64,000 nucleotides of DNA, taken from the NCBI GenBank assembly GCA_025331125.1, contig JAOALB010000127.1, positions 95,688-159,687 on the forward strand. Reading direction: 5' to 3'. This DNA is from Mycogone perniciosa (taxonomy: Eukaryota > Ascomycota > Sordariomycetes > Hypocreales > Hypocreaceae). Every line of letters begins with the position of its first letter. The stretch's first letter is position 1. Positions 10,655 through 21,589 of the stretch are shown here, piece by piece. The translations under genes were made by a program, and so were the position numbers. The notes under the pieces were generated by a model that saw nothing but the letters and a program-made list of their open reading frames with translations, had not been told where the DNA came from and searched no databases.

Positions 10655-11475
10655 ATGATGCAGTCATCGCGATCAGCGGCCTCAATGGCCCTGCGAGGTG
10701 CGTCAAATTTTCGTTAACACACCCATTTGCGATTTTGCCCGCCCAGCTCTGACCATTGTGCCGCCCAAACAGTCAAGCCTACGTCCGCCCTGATCCCCTT
10801 CCGAGCCGCCGCAGCTTTCACAACGAGCTCGAGCCGAGATGCTACTTCATTGGCGCCCCATGGCGGTGCATCCCGTCTGGCCAAGCCCCGGAAGGAGGTC
10901 CCTCTGGCCAGCGAGGAGGTCACCAAAAGTGTCATTCAATACGCACTGTACGTCTCCCTCTGCTCCCCTCACGACCTTGTTGATCCAGGGAGATATGTGA
11001 TCTGACGCTGCTTCTTTCTTCCAGCACCTCCCTCGACGTCATCACCAACTGGGCCCGCCAATCCTCCCTCTGGCCCATGACCTTCGGTCTGGCCTGCTGC
11101 GCCGTCGAAATGATGCACCTCTCCACCCCGCGATACGACCAGGATCGCCTGGGAATCATTTTCCGTGCCTCCCCACGTCAGTCCGATGTCATGATTGTCG
11201 CCGGCACCCTCACCAACAAGATGGCCCCCGCCCTGCGCCAGGTGTACGACCAGATGCCCGAACCCCGCTGGGTCATTTCCATGGGCAGCTGCGCCAACGG
11301 CGGCGGCTACTACCACTACAGCTACAGCGTTGTCCGCGGCTGCGATCGTATCGTCCCCGTTGACATTTACGTCCCTGGGTGTCCACCTACCAGCGAGGCT
11401 CTCATGTATGGTATCTTCCAACTGCAGCGGAAGATGCGCAACACCAAGATTACGAGAATGTGGTACAGGCGGTAA
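10655..11475 (+). CDS. NADH:ubiquinone oxidoreductase 20-kDa subunit (PSST/NDUFS7/NuoB)
   Basis: Exons: 10655-10697, 10773-10947 and 11025-11475, giving 222 residues. The N-terminus is rich in Arg, Ser and Ala without acidic residues (MMQSSRSAASMALRG, then PFRAAAAFTTSSSRD) and is a mitochondrial targeting signal. The mature protein carries the four ligands of the N2 [4Fe-4S] cluster: the adjacent Cys97-Cys98 in LACCAVEMM, Cys162 in MGSCANGGG and Cys192 in VPGCPPTSEA. N2 passes electrons to ubiquinone at the junction of the peripheral and membrane arms of complex I. The frame is open upstream of 10655 but lacks targeting character, so the first Met of the MM pair was chosen. The C-terminus ends KITRMWYRR. 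Confidence 0.95.
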
Positions 11476-12429
11476 AAGAGAAGAAAAAAAGATGGAAATT
11501 GGATTGGAGTGTTTGTAGAGAGGGTGGATCATGGGGAGAAGCAGTGGGTGGTGTTCTGGGAGGCAGAGAGACTGCATTTGTCTGGACGGCGAGGAAAGTG
11601 ACGCCAGATATTACCCGACTTTCTTTTGTCAAAGTGTATATACACTGTGAGTTATGGAGGTAGAATGGTAGAATGCCTACCAACATACTGTACCAATGCC
11701 GAGTTTCAAGTGTCTTGTCGGATGTGGACTGAACTCTTCTGGCATGGCCTTATACTCGTTCATAGCAGTCTGAGCTGCTGCTCGTCCAACCAAGTCGGAA
11801 ACAAATCTCACCATCAACCCCCACAACATTGATCACATACCCAGGCAACTAGGTATGATCTGATATGCCTATCATGTCGCCAAAAGTTCATTCATTCAAG
11901 TTCTTGTGTAGTATATACGCTGAATGCAGATATCAAGTTTCTTGCTATTACTAGCCACACGCTTCAAACTACACTCTGACACAGTTAACATTCGCAATCT
12001 CGAAATTGAAATAATAATGACCACCCGCTGTAATAGTTTGAGCGGAATGCCAGATTCATCAAACAATGCCAACAACCCCACCGCTGTAGTATTTCGACTT
12101 TCATGGCAGACCACTTCCTCTCCATCGCTGTGTTGTTGGCCCTCCACTCCAGCCCACGCATTTAATAGTTATGGCATGAGCCTGTCCCCCCTCTTTTTTT
12201 CTTTTTTTCTCGTATGGTGATGATGACAGTAGCGTTGCTTTCATATTGATAACAGTAAATCCACCAGCGCCGAACATACCAGGTCTGTTGACTCTTCAAC
12301 CAAAGCATATATACCCAGAAATCAAAGGATGAGCGAGGGGATGTGGGGAAATTTGTTTCAGAATGAGGTTACAGAGCGCGGAAAGGGAAATCGATCCAGT
12401 GCCCCCGATATAGCATACATCACAACCGT
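11476..12429. other. Convergent intergenic region, complex I subunit / RSP5
   Basis: This 954-bp stretch lies between convergent stop codons, with both 3' UTRs inside. The ORFs in it are short and without domains. A T-rich run lies at 12195-12212. I see nothing else in it. Confidence 0.45.
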
Positions 12430-15256
12430 CTACTCTTGACCAAAGCCCATGGTTTCCTCAACAGCAATCGTGAGCTTCTGCTGCAGCATCTCCAAGCTCT
12501 TATATGGAGGCAGGTCAATTCGGTTAAAGCTGTGACTATAGTTAGACAAAATGCATCCTGCAAGACTGGTGAAAAGAATGACTTACCATGTATGTGCTTT
12601 GGGCAAATTGATTATATCTCCAGCCTTCTCAATGGTAAATCTTCGCGGACCATCGCTGCCCTGAAGATCTTTGAACCCATTGACAGGAATTCGGGAGGTA
12701 CCCGTGGTAAACTGCAGCAACCGTGACTTCTGCTCACCATCCCAAGAGCGCACCGTCGCCCAGAAGTTCTGAATCACTTCATCTGATTCGGTATAGCCAC
12801 GGTAATCCGTGTGTTTCTTCCAGTCATCAACATCAATCTCTGCAATGCCTCCAATGAGAAGCTCAAGCTCACGCTCGTCGAAGACATTGATTAAGTCCTG
12901 GGGAATGAGCTCATGGAAGCCCTCCTTGAAAGCTTGGAACTGCTCCGCAATGCGCTTCTCGATGCGCCACTTGACCATGAGGTCCACGTACTCCTTCTTA
13001 TTCTCGTTTGTCACGTCGATATTTCGACCATTGGGAATAAGATCCTCGGTCGTCAGGACACCGAAACGCTCGTCTTCAGTTGAAAATGTTTGCTCCAGGA
13101 TGCCCCCTGAAATGTCGTTATCCAGCATCCACTGAAGCGACCGGTGGAAGTCGGCGTCCACACCCTCCATGTCTGCCAAGGCAACAGCCTTGCCCAGAAC
13201 CATCTTGTATAAAGCACCAATGAAGAAAGCATCCAGGAACCGGCGGTGGAAAATAGCCAAACCCACCACACGTCCGATGAACTTGAAGTAGTTGAGATGT
13301 TCTGGATTGATGCCAGAGTGAGGATTGATTTGAAGGGTGTAGTTGTCATGAGCCGAATACTCGAATAAGCAGTAGAAGGGGTTGAACATTTCGTGGGAGA
13401 GAAGGAAGAAGAACTCTCTGGATAAACCACCATAATCAAGACCGTCTTCCCCATCAAACTTAATCATGAGGCGCTTCTTGAGATCAGCAGGCGACTGTCT
13501 GGTAATCTCGGCAAACGAGTCTTCGAAAATGTGCGCTCGCCGAATCTTGATGTGACACTGGCCACTCAGGATGCGCATGGCAGGCTGAGATCGGAAGTAG
13601 ATCAGCTTTCTTCTAAAATCTCTCTTGTACTGAGGGACATTCTGATCCAGTGACGAGGGAAGGCGTGGATCATCCCACGTCGTCGTCTTTGTGTTGTGAT
13701 CTACAAAGTAGACTCTAGCGGTATTTGTGAGACGCATTTCCCAGCCACTAGGTAACGGCCCAAGTTGTGACACTGGTTGTTGCTGAATTTGTCCATTGGT
13801 GTTATTCTGACCATACATGCGGATGAACTGTTGCCGACGAGGGTCTACCCAAGTGGTTGTACGAGTATTGTGGTCGACGAAATAAGGCCGGCCTTCAGGA
13901 GTCCACCGTTGTTCCCAACCGGCAGGCAATTCACCAGAGCCAGGGCTAGTGGCACCGGTGTGCATCATCGCGGTGTGATTGCCGCCGGCCGCATTGGTGC
14001 TGCTGCTGCTGGCGGGCGGGCTACCTTGTCCAGAGTGTCCCTGTTGTTGTTGCTGTAGACTTGGCGAGCTAGCTCCTGTCCTGTCCTCTGGCAAGGTTCT
14101 GTTTTGGTGTCTTTGGCGCTCAACCTGAGTTGCAGCCTCTCTATCAGTTCGAGATTCGGCGGCTCCGTTGATTGTCGGACGATTCCAACTGGTACTCCGG
14201 GTGTTATGATCGACATAATATGTACGTCCCAGGTTGTCTTCCCGGCGCTCCCAACCCGCTGGTAGACGACCTTGCGAGTCCTCGAAAGGGCTGAGTTGAC
14301 TGGTGGGACGGGGTTGAGGGGGGCCATTTGCGCTTGTTGGAGCAGGTGTGGCAGTGACGCTGGCAGGGTGGTGCGGCAGCGTGATTTGGGACCCGGAAGG
14401 GTTGCCGTTGGGGCCTGACATGGCTGAGCCAGGTCGATGGTCAGCTGTTGGTGCGGAAAGCGAAGACACGTTGGAGCCGCTGGGTGCGGTCAGGGCTGGT
14501 CGGCTCGAGGCTGCTTGTCCTCCACGAATAGGAGCGCTGAGGTTGCAAGATAGGTTCAAGATGAGTTTCCCATGCACAACAAGATTATCTGTTGACTTCT
14601 TCAAGTCCCTCGTAATCATTTGGTCTGTGAAGTGTAAGGCGGGTTAGCGAAAGTGTACATCTCGGCAGGCTTGTAAAGTCGTACCATCAGCGTTGGGCCC
14701 GATCTCCAGCATAAGATCGCCGATGCGAATATTAATGACACCGAGGAACCCTTGGTCCTTCTTCTTGAATTTTTTCTGGTCGAAAACTTGAACCGCAAGG
14801 ATACTACCCTCGTCTACCCGACTGTGAAATGTGAGCTGCGGTTCGTGAGGCTGTGATGGCGGGGTCTCCGTACAAGTCGAAACTCTCATTCCAGTATGGG
14901 TTCAGCGTCCTCTTGCTGACCGTTGTAGTCTTTGTCTGTTCGCCATTGATCGTTGCAACGGCGAAGGGATCGGGGAAGCCTATTGTTGTTAATGCGGGAG
15001 GCAGGGGCACACGTGCAGGTGAAACATACGAAACACATCCCGTTTGTACAATCCATCGGCGGCAATGACTGCAGTGATGGAAGGTCAATATTACATGGCT
15101 CTCCTCAAAAACGGCGGGACGTGGGTGGAAGACGAACTCGTGACGCGAATATTGGGCTTGCTAGAGACAGATCTGTCAATACAGGAACTCGATATGATAT
15201 GCAGTCCATAACCCAAAGTTGCGGGAGGCGTACCTGGAATCGGCTCGGCTCGCCAT
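12430..15256 (-). CDS. RSP5: Rsp5/NEDD4-family HECT E3 ubiquitin ligase (C2-WW3-HECT)
   Basis: Seven exons: 15234-15256, 15138-15160, 15030-15068, 14874-14979, 14685-14821, 12587-14624 and 12430-12529, summing to 821 residues with every phase matching. An N-terminal C2 domain (NIRVTIIAADGLYKRDVF through KKKDQGFLGVINIRIGD) binds membranes. Three WW domains at about 230-260, 342-373 and 400-431 bind PY motifs. The HECT domain from about 480 to the end transfers ubiquitin through Cys789 in KAHTCFNRIDLPPY. A Gln-rich, Ser/Pro-rich linker separates WW1 and WW2. In yeast, Rsp5 ubiquitinates plasma-membrane transporters, endocytic adaptors and the Spt23/Mga2 factors. The first two exons are 23 nt each, and the intron at 12530-12586 cuts the catalytic Cys codon (TG|C). 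Confidence 0.95.
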
Positions 15257-17222
15257 CTTGTCGCCTTTCGTTTATGATGCAGCGCGCCAGGCACCGCAAC
15301 ACCAGCCTTCGAGAACCGAGATCTACCGCAACAATCCACGAAGTCGGCACCGGCGCAGAGACGACGGTTCGAGAGGCGTCGAGACGATTAATGAGGACGG
15401 CGACTGACGACTGACGACGACTGAGATGCACGAGCTGAGCAAAGTTGGGGCTGTGTACGAAGTACTCCGTACAGCTGGATGTTGATGACCAGACAGACTC
15501 CTCCCCCCCGCTCTGGAAACAAGGTCTGTCTGTGGCTGGGTGGCGGGCGCGATAAGGAGCACGTGACGCGCTGGTCAAGCTGTAGGGGGAACGTTGCGAA
15601 TGGTTGCTCAGCAAGATAATGAATGGCAGATGCCACGGCAGACCAACAGCAGGAGAAGGCGATGATGAAAAAGACAGGAAAGCAAGATGCCACAGCGGCC
15701 GATGACAGAATCCCCTCAGCACTGGTCCGATTGCTGCGGTCACAGCTAGCCGTCGTTGGTTGGCTGGCGCCGTGTCGCATGCAAGTGGGGAGGCATTATG
15801 GCGGCCTCCTTGGTGTGTGGCTAATACATGCGCCAGAAGTACCAGTCTGGCTTTGCTCTCTGATAAATATTCCTCCTCTCAAGGTACCATTTTGGAGACT
15901 GCGAATACGGAGTTTGATGTCGACGAGGGAACTGCCAGGGGACGACAGCCTCTCACCTTTAGCCATTACAGGACTACTACGGAGTACTCGTACTCTCAGT
16001 ATACCTAATAGGAGCACCCGTGCGTATGGGCCGGCGCTCCGGCAACCTCCTTGCTTGAGACTACGGCAAAGATTGTTCACGATTGACGTGCTTTATCATT
16101 GCAATTTGTGGTGATGAATGGGTAGGTATCTTTTCCGAAAGGAGAGTAATACACAAACAAAGAGCTTAGCAAACAGGCTTGTCCCAGCCAAGTCCGACTA
16201 ATACCTGGGCATATGAAGGTGGCGAGTGCGCGATACTCTTTGTAGCGGATCTGATGACAGCTACGAGTACTACGAGTTAGAGAGGTGAGAAGTCCTTTGA
16301 TTCCATTTGCAACGCTGAGACTGAGGCGTGCTTTGGAATATGATGAGGCATGACGTGACCTCATAAGCACCATATTCAGATGCATTGTAAGCAAACCGAC
16401 TTACAAAAATCCGTATTATGATACTACGAGTACTACTACTTCTTGACTCACTGCCCACTGTGGCCAATCGAGTCGTGTTATCCGGTAGGTGTAATTTGCA
16501 TTATGGATCCGGCGTTGCTGAAAATAGATCTTCTGAGAAATTGCCTCCGTGACCTCGGTTTCAGGCTCACCAAATATTACTATCAACTCTTCAAACCTTC
16601 AAACACTCACGATTCTCTATGCCACGCAGCCCATATGTGGCTTAGCTCACGGTAGAGCAACCTGGAGAGAGATACGGCTGGCGTCTTGGCGTCGCTGACA
16701 GTATGCCGATCTTTCTGACATCTCGAGAGGATGCAATGTCCCCATAAACTAAGACAAGTGGAAGGAAGAAAAATGTGAATGAAAACCAAACCCCTTCGTC
16801 TAATCAGTCGACCCCAAGCTAGTTTCTGGAATCAATATCAGGCCTAAACTCCAATTCCTGTCCCTTCTGCAGTTCTGGTTGTACTATACACAGGGCTGAC
16901 TCGTCCTATCTGATGAGTCTCTCAATCTGAACCCAACTACAAACTCAATTGAAAGAGATTTCCCTTTCGTCAATGTCAAGAAACAAACTCACTCCCTCTC
17001 CCTGTCTGTGTCCCTGGGTATAAGCCCTGCCTCCTTGGTTATCTCAACTAGATGCAGGATATCCTTATCATCCGCATGAACCATCCACTGAAATCCTCGG
17101 GAATGCAATCACTCGCGAGTGATAATGAACCTTTTTTCGGGTGGTCGGACATCCACGTGCAGATCACCGTGCTGTCCATTGCCTTGGACAGGTCCAGTGC
17201 CAGGAGAATCACTGCCTTGCGC
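15257..17222. other. Intergenic region, RSP5 5' side / PAB2 3' side
   Basis: About 2 kb without a supportable gene. The first few hundred bases are the RSP5 promoter and leader. TACGGAGTAC-family motifs occur at about 15456-15475 (GTACGAAGTACTCCGTAC), 15976-15992, 16262-16275 and 16426-16438. The longest ORFs (212 codons minus, 163 plus) have atypical composition and no domain. The 3' UTR of PAB2 lies at the right end. Confidence 0.5.
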
Positions 17223-17950
17223 CTAGTAAGGGGTGTACCCCCTTCCACGACCTCGGTAACCTCCCCGATAGCCGCCACGAGGGAACCCTCCACGGCTCTG
17301 GAATCCCCCTCTGCCGCCACCACCACCACCGCGGAACCCTCCTCGTCCACGGCCACGGCTCATACCTGGGATATTGGTACGCTTGGGGGTGACCTTGATG
17401 TTGCGCCCCTTGAAGACGCTCTCGTTTAGGACTAGAGCATGAGCGACCAAGCTGGGCTCCGTAAACTCAACGTAGGCGTAACTATGATGATGAAACAGTC
17501 AGCACCTGCTGCAAATGTCGCGACTGGGGTCGGTGGTAGCAAAGTCTTGTACTTACCCCTTGGGCTGTCCGGTGAATTTGTCAAGGAGGATGGTCACACG
17601 GTTGATGGAGCCGCAGCTCTGGAAGTGTGCCTGGACCTCCTCAGGAGACGCAGAGTAGTCGACGTTGCCGACGAAGATACTGCGCGAATCCACTGACTCC
17701 TTGTCGTCTGCGAGATCAGCCGACTGCTGCTCCAAGGTCGCCTGCATTTCGCGCAGCTTCTTTGCCTCCTCTTCCATCTCCGCAACACGTCGCTTCATCG
17801 CCTGAATCTCCTCCTGATGGCCATGTGTCAGATTTATCAGGCGTAGACATATTTTTGTATGCGAAAACCCACCTCTTCACTGGCCGCAGTCTCGTTCTCC
17901 GGCTCGCGCTCCCCCTCGGGAAGTCCCTCTGGCTTGTCCGCGTCCGACAT
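17223..17950 (-). CDS. pab2: Pab2/PABPN1-like nuclear poly(A)-binding protein
   Basis: Exons: 17873-17950, 17557-17813 and 17223-17481, giving 197 residues. The order is an acidic N-terminus (MSDADKPEGLPEGERE), a coiled-coil segment (MKRRVAEMEEEAKKLREMQ), one RRM with RNP2 SIFVGNVDY and RNP1 GYAYVEFT, and a C-terminal RGG-rich tail (SRGRGRGGFRGGGGGGRGG) ending YTPY. This is the layout of S. pombe Pab2 and animal PABPN1, which bind nuclear poly(A) tails and link polyadenylation to exosome decay. The Arg in the tail are likely methylation sites by analogy with those proteins. The intron at 17482-17556 falls within RNP1. The start is the only Met upstream in frame. Confidence 0.92.
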
Positions 17951-18693
17951 GATGCTTGCGCCTGATGAATCGACACAGTCTCTGTTTGGGTGTTCAGATA
18001 CTGTCAAGAAACGAGATTGTAAGCAATAGCTTCCCAAAAGAAGAACAAAACCGCGAATGAAACAATGCAAATCAAAGAGAAAGGCGGCTGCAAGGAAAGT
18101 TGGGAACTAAAGCCTAACTGAGTTCCAGCAGGCGGCAGGTTGGAAACAAGCTCAAAAGGAACATGAGACCTGCAGGCGTTTGTTCCTTGCAAGGGAATTT
18201 AAAAAAAAAACCAATCACTAACCTGGATTAACTGGCTGCAACGATATCGGACGCGACAGTAAACTTGTCTGCGACCAACGAAATGTTGTCGACAAAGTGT
18301 AAACGGAGGAAGAATTCAAGGACAATGAGCGTCACAACGCCTCTTGCGCACCATCCCGCGACGGAGAGCCGAAGTTTGTCCGTCCGGTATCAAGACTGGC
18401 GCGTTTTTGCGATCGCCGCGACCGACCCCTCTTGCGCCTCATTGCCTTCAGTGTCATCTAGAACGCCAGCGCCAGGTCAGCACATGGTCATCCTGGTCTT
18501 AGCAGCTCAGGCTAGTATCAACTACCGTACATTTTGCATGCCTTGATAAACTGTAGAGGCGTTCACTGTTCCCAATATCGTGTGAAATACATTCCCTGTT
18601 CTGTCCTGCCGTCTTACGTCTTGTATCTATCACTTGTGCCATTATATGCTCTATTATTATTGTGTTCTCAACACCAAACACCCAGCGTCCATC
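17951..18693. promoter_or_regulatory. Divergent promoter region PAB2 / proton channel
   Basis: This 743-bp gap separates divergent start codons. It includes an A-run followed by CCAATCA near 18195-18217, a possible CCAAT box. No TACGGAGTAC motif was noticed here. The short ORFs are not supportable. Confidence 0.4.
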
Positions 18694-19391
18694 ATGCCTG
18701 GCCAGGAATCTTCTACGCCGCTGCTTCACTCATCTCGCCATAGAGGCGGTGAATCCTATGAACAGAATCAACCATTACGGGATGTGCCTTCTGCCATCAC
18801 ACGGTACTTTCGCAAATGCCGCAAGATCAGCCGGCAGCTCCTCGCTTCCCGAACGAAGCACTTCATCATCATGGGAATTGTAGCTCTAGACGTTGCGGCG
18901 CTGCTAGCAAATGTCTTTATCCAGCTGATTGCCTGCGAAATGCACCAGAACGACGAGCCTTGGGTAGAGCGCATCACGCATAGCCTTGAAACCGCGGGAT
19001 TCGTCTTCAGCAGCTTGTTTCTTTTAGAGTTGGCGGTATGCTTGTTTACCTTTGGACTGAGGTAGGTCCTTTCAACTGTTATCCTACTAATACTGCGTCT
19101 AACTTGAACAAAACAAGTTATCTTGCATCATGGTTTCATCTGTTTGACGCAACCATCATCGTAGCGAGCTTCATCATAGACATAGCTTCCCAGGGTCTTA
19201 CGGAGTCTATTGGCTCGCTTATTGTTGTCCTCCGTCTTTGGCGCTTGGCCAAGATCTCCGAAGAAGTGGTCTTGGGAGCGGCTGAGAGAATGGAGTTGCT
19301 GGAACAGCAGTTAGAAGAGCTTGCAGATGAGAATACCACCCTACGAGCCCAGTTGGGGCTGGATTCTCAGACTCCCTCTGGCCATGAATAG
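18694..19391 (+). CDS. Voltage-gated proton channel, Hv1 family
   Basis: Exons: 18694-19061 and 19118-19391, giving 213 residues, the size of a four-helix voltage-sensor-only channel. S1 (about 57-80) carries Asp66 in IVALDVAALL, equivalent to the selectivity Asp of human Hv1. S2 (about 95-121) has Glu112. S3 (about 130-148) has Asp133 in HLFDATIIV. S4 (about 155-170) reads VVLRLWRLAKI, matching the RxWRxxR signature except that the third charge is Lys168. A C-terminal coiled coil (ERMELLEQQLEELADENTTL) would support dimerisation, as in animal Hv1. Known Hv1 channels extrude protons on depolarisation, and fungal members have been described in Aspergillus and Suillus. No pore domain follows S4, which argues against a truncated K+ or Ca2+ channel. 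Confidence 0.88.
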
Positions 19392-19817
19392 TAGACATGC
19401 TGGATACTCTCGATGCTTTATTTGTACATATGCGCATTGTGGGTTGAGTTTGGCATCACATATTGCATGAAAGAATGGAACACAGCTCTGTGTTAGAAGT
19501 CGCAGAGGAAAAAAATAATACATAGTCAAGTCTGACAACCAACTAGTGGTGTTGATGTATGGTAGATGTAGATTACTCCCATCCATGCTTTCCATTTCGA
19601 AACGGCCTCCAGATATGAATGATGAGAAACCCGACCCTTGACACCTTAGATGTAGACCGTCCATATCTTCCGGAACGCCACTTATGATCTATGCTACCTC
19701 CCATGTCCAGCAGTTACCCATGCGCTTCCCTCCGATGTACACACGAAATTGCGATGGTGTTATGTCAGTTGTATCTGAATGACATGTTCGCAGGCAGAAA
19801 TAAAAAACCAAATCCGA
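19392..19817. other. Convergent intergenic region, proton channel / HAPSTR1-like gene
   Basis: This 426-bp stretch lies between convergent stops and holds the 3' UTRs. I see no motif or RNA structure worth separate annotation. Confidence 0.4.
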
Positions 19818-20579
19818 TCATATATGTCGACTGCGTTTGCCTCCGTTGCCGAAGGGATCCTTTCCATCTAGACAGCCGCCAAAAAAGTCATCAAAGTCCA
19901 TCCTCCGTTTCGTTCCAGCCCCTCGGCCAAGATGTGTGGACGACCTCGGACCAGACCTGGAAGAGCTGGCAGTGAAGCGAGATTTTGAGCTTATCGATGG
20001 TGGAAACGCAGGACTTTCTTGAGGTCGTGCGTCGGATAAGTCGAGGGTTGCGATATTCGGGTATGATGAATGGAAAGTAAACGTATCTTGTGTCGGTACC
20101 ACGAAGCGAGTTGGCTCTTCATTCATGGGTGTGACGTTGGTCGGAGGAACGTTGACTGGAGGGACGTTGGCCAGAGGGGAAACCGTTCTTGCTTGTGTCT
20201 GCGTGGAAGCCTGTGGTTCGGTGCTCGGCCGCGTAATTTCAGGAGTGGACGTCCTATCGTTCTTTTCGACCTCGTCTTCGCTTTCGGCGCTCTGAAGTCC
20301 CGTATCCCGCCCATCAAGTCTTTCGGTTGCCCACCTCCGTATCCTCCAACCCTCGCCATCGCCTAGGCCGATGTTTTCCTTGTCCAAAAAAGAGAGAAGA
20401 TCATCCAAACATTCCTGATATCCGTCGGCTCTGGCTCTGGCTTCCACTCTGGCAGAGGTCTTATACAGCTTGGTCACGGAGAGGGCGGCGGCCTTGAAAA
20501 CGTCAAGGAGCTGCTCGGGCGAGTCATTTAGGGCGGCCTGCTTGCCCGCGGCACCAAGGTGGCCTCTCGAGGAATCCAT
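19818..20579 (-). CDS. HAPSTR1 / C16orf72-like protein (DUF4588)
   Basis: A single exon of 253 residues. The N-terminal 85 residues resemble the conserved core of the HAPSTR1/TAPR1 family: an alpha-helical stretch (LDVFKAAALSVTKLYKTS), then GYQECLDDLLSFLD and DGEGWRIRRWATERLDG. The rest is low-complexity, rich in Thr, Pro, Ser and Asn, and ends in a basic/Phe segment (RRMDFDDFFGGCLDG) and KRSRHI. In animals HAPSTR1 is a nuclear stress-response adaptor working with the ubiquitin ligase HUWE1. Function in fungi is not established to my knowledge. The family call rests on remembered motifs and should be tested by a profile search. Confidence 0.7.
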   Translation of the reverse strand: MDSSRGHLGAAGKQAALNDSPEQLLDVFKAAALSVTKLYKTSARVEARARADGYQECLDDLLSFLDKENIGLGDGEGWRIRRWATERLDGRDTGLQSAESEDEVEKNDRTSTPEITRPSTEPQASTQTQARTVSPLANVPPVNVPPTNVTPMNEEPTRFVVPTQDTFTFHSSYPNIATLDLSDARPQESPAFPPSISSKSRFTASSSRSGPRSSTHLGRGAGTKRRMDFDDFFGGCLDGKDPFGNGGKRSRHI

Positions 20580-21589
20580 CGTCGAAACAGGTCGTCTCCG
20601 ATATGCCTAAACCTGGCACTGGTTGGTTAGAGCCGTGTGGATGAGAACGAGGGGTTGTACCCTTACCTTGGGATGGAGACCCGTGAGCGTATGTACTGAA
20701 GGCGAACACAGGGACCCCCCCACTGTGTGACTCAACGAATAGTCTAGCAACAAGGAAGCGAAGGACTATCTCGTATCTTTTTGAGAAGCCGTATGCTATC
20801 GGTGCTGCTGTAGAGCTGTCCGAGTTTATGTAACAATTTCGTCTAGGAGAATAGTAGACCTTGATGAGGTGGTCCAGGGCCACAAACTCGAGGCTTGGGA
20901 AGGCGGGCGAAGATGGTAGAACGACATGTGGGGTGGAGGGACGTGCCACGTGACTCAAGGCTCGGCGTGAAAGACAAACCTGATGAAATTATGGACAGGC
21001 CAACTTTGAATAGGAGATAGATACAAATGGTTTAAAGCGAATAGCACAGTAGTTTGCTCCCATCTAAAGACCAATTCCACTACATGGCACTACGGTTAGG
21101 CACTGGTTGTATATTCTTGATGAGTTTCATCGGAACTCTAATAGCGTTGTTCTTACGGAGCACGGAGTACGTTGATCCGGGGTAAGAGGTCCCCTGATTC
21201 GTGACGTCGTTTCCATACTTTCAGTGGAGTAGTACGGGACTTCTTTATTCCATTCCCGAAGAAGGTGGGGTGCAGCCCTTTAGCCTTCTGGCGTGGAGGG
21301 CCAGACAGGGGTGGGACATGCGCGCGCTAGGCCGAAAGTCGCCAGCCTTTTCGATGAGCACCTCGAGATTCCTCCCGGCGGTACTTCAAAAAAACATCTA
21401 CACTTTCTCTGCAACAAAGGGAGTCATCTTGACAACCAAAACTACAGCAACTCGCCGTTATTCATCAGACTAATTTATCACGCTTGAGGGAGAACACTTG
21501 GGTCCCTTTGCACATCTGGTCGAAGGCGCATTTAGGCGCGTTTCGTGAACTCCAGTCGCGTAAAGAGGCCCTCTGAGGCTTTGGTCGCA
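20580..21589. promoter_or_regulatory. Divergent promoter region HAPSTR1-like / ISWI
   Basis: About 1 kb between divergent starts. One motif pair, ACGGAGCACGGAGTAC, lies near 21155-21170. A 144-codon minus ORF at 20524-20958 overlaps the start of the HAPSTR1-like gene in another frame and is not supported. The ISWI leader shortly before 21590 is GC-rich. Confidence 0.4.

Noticed and set aside
15105..15743. 212-codon minus ORF at the RSP5 start
   Set aside because: It overlaps RSP5 exons 1 and 2 in other frames and the promoter; Ser/Arg-rich random composition.
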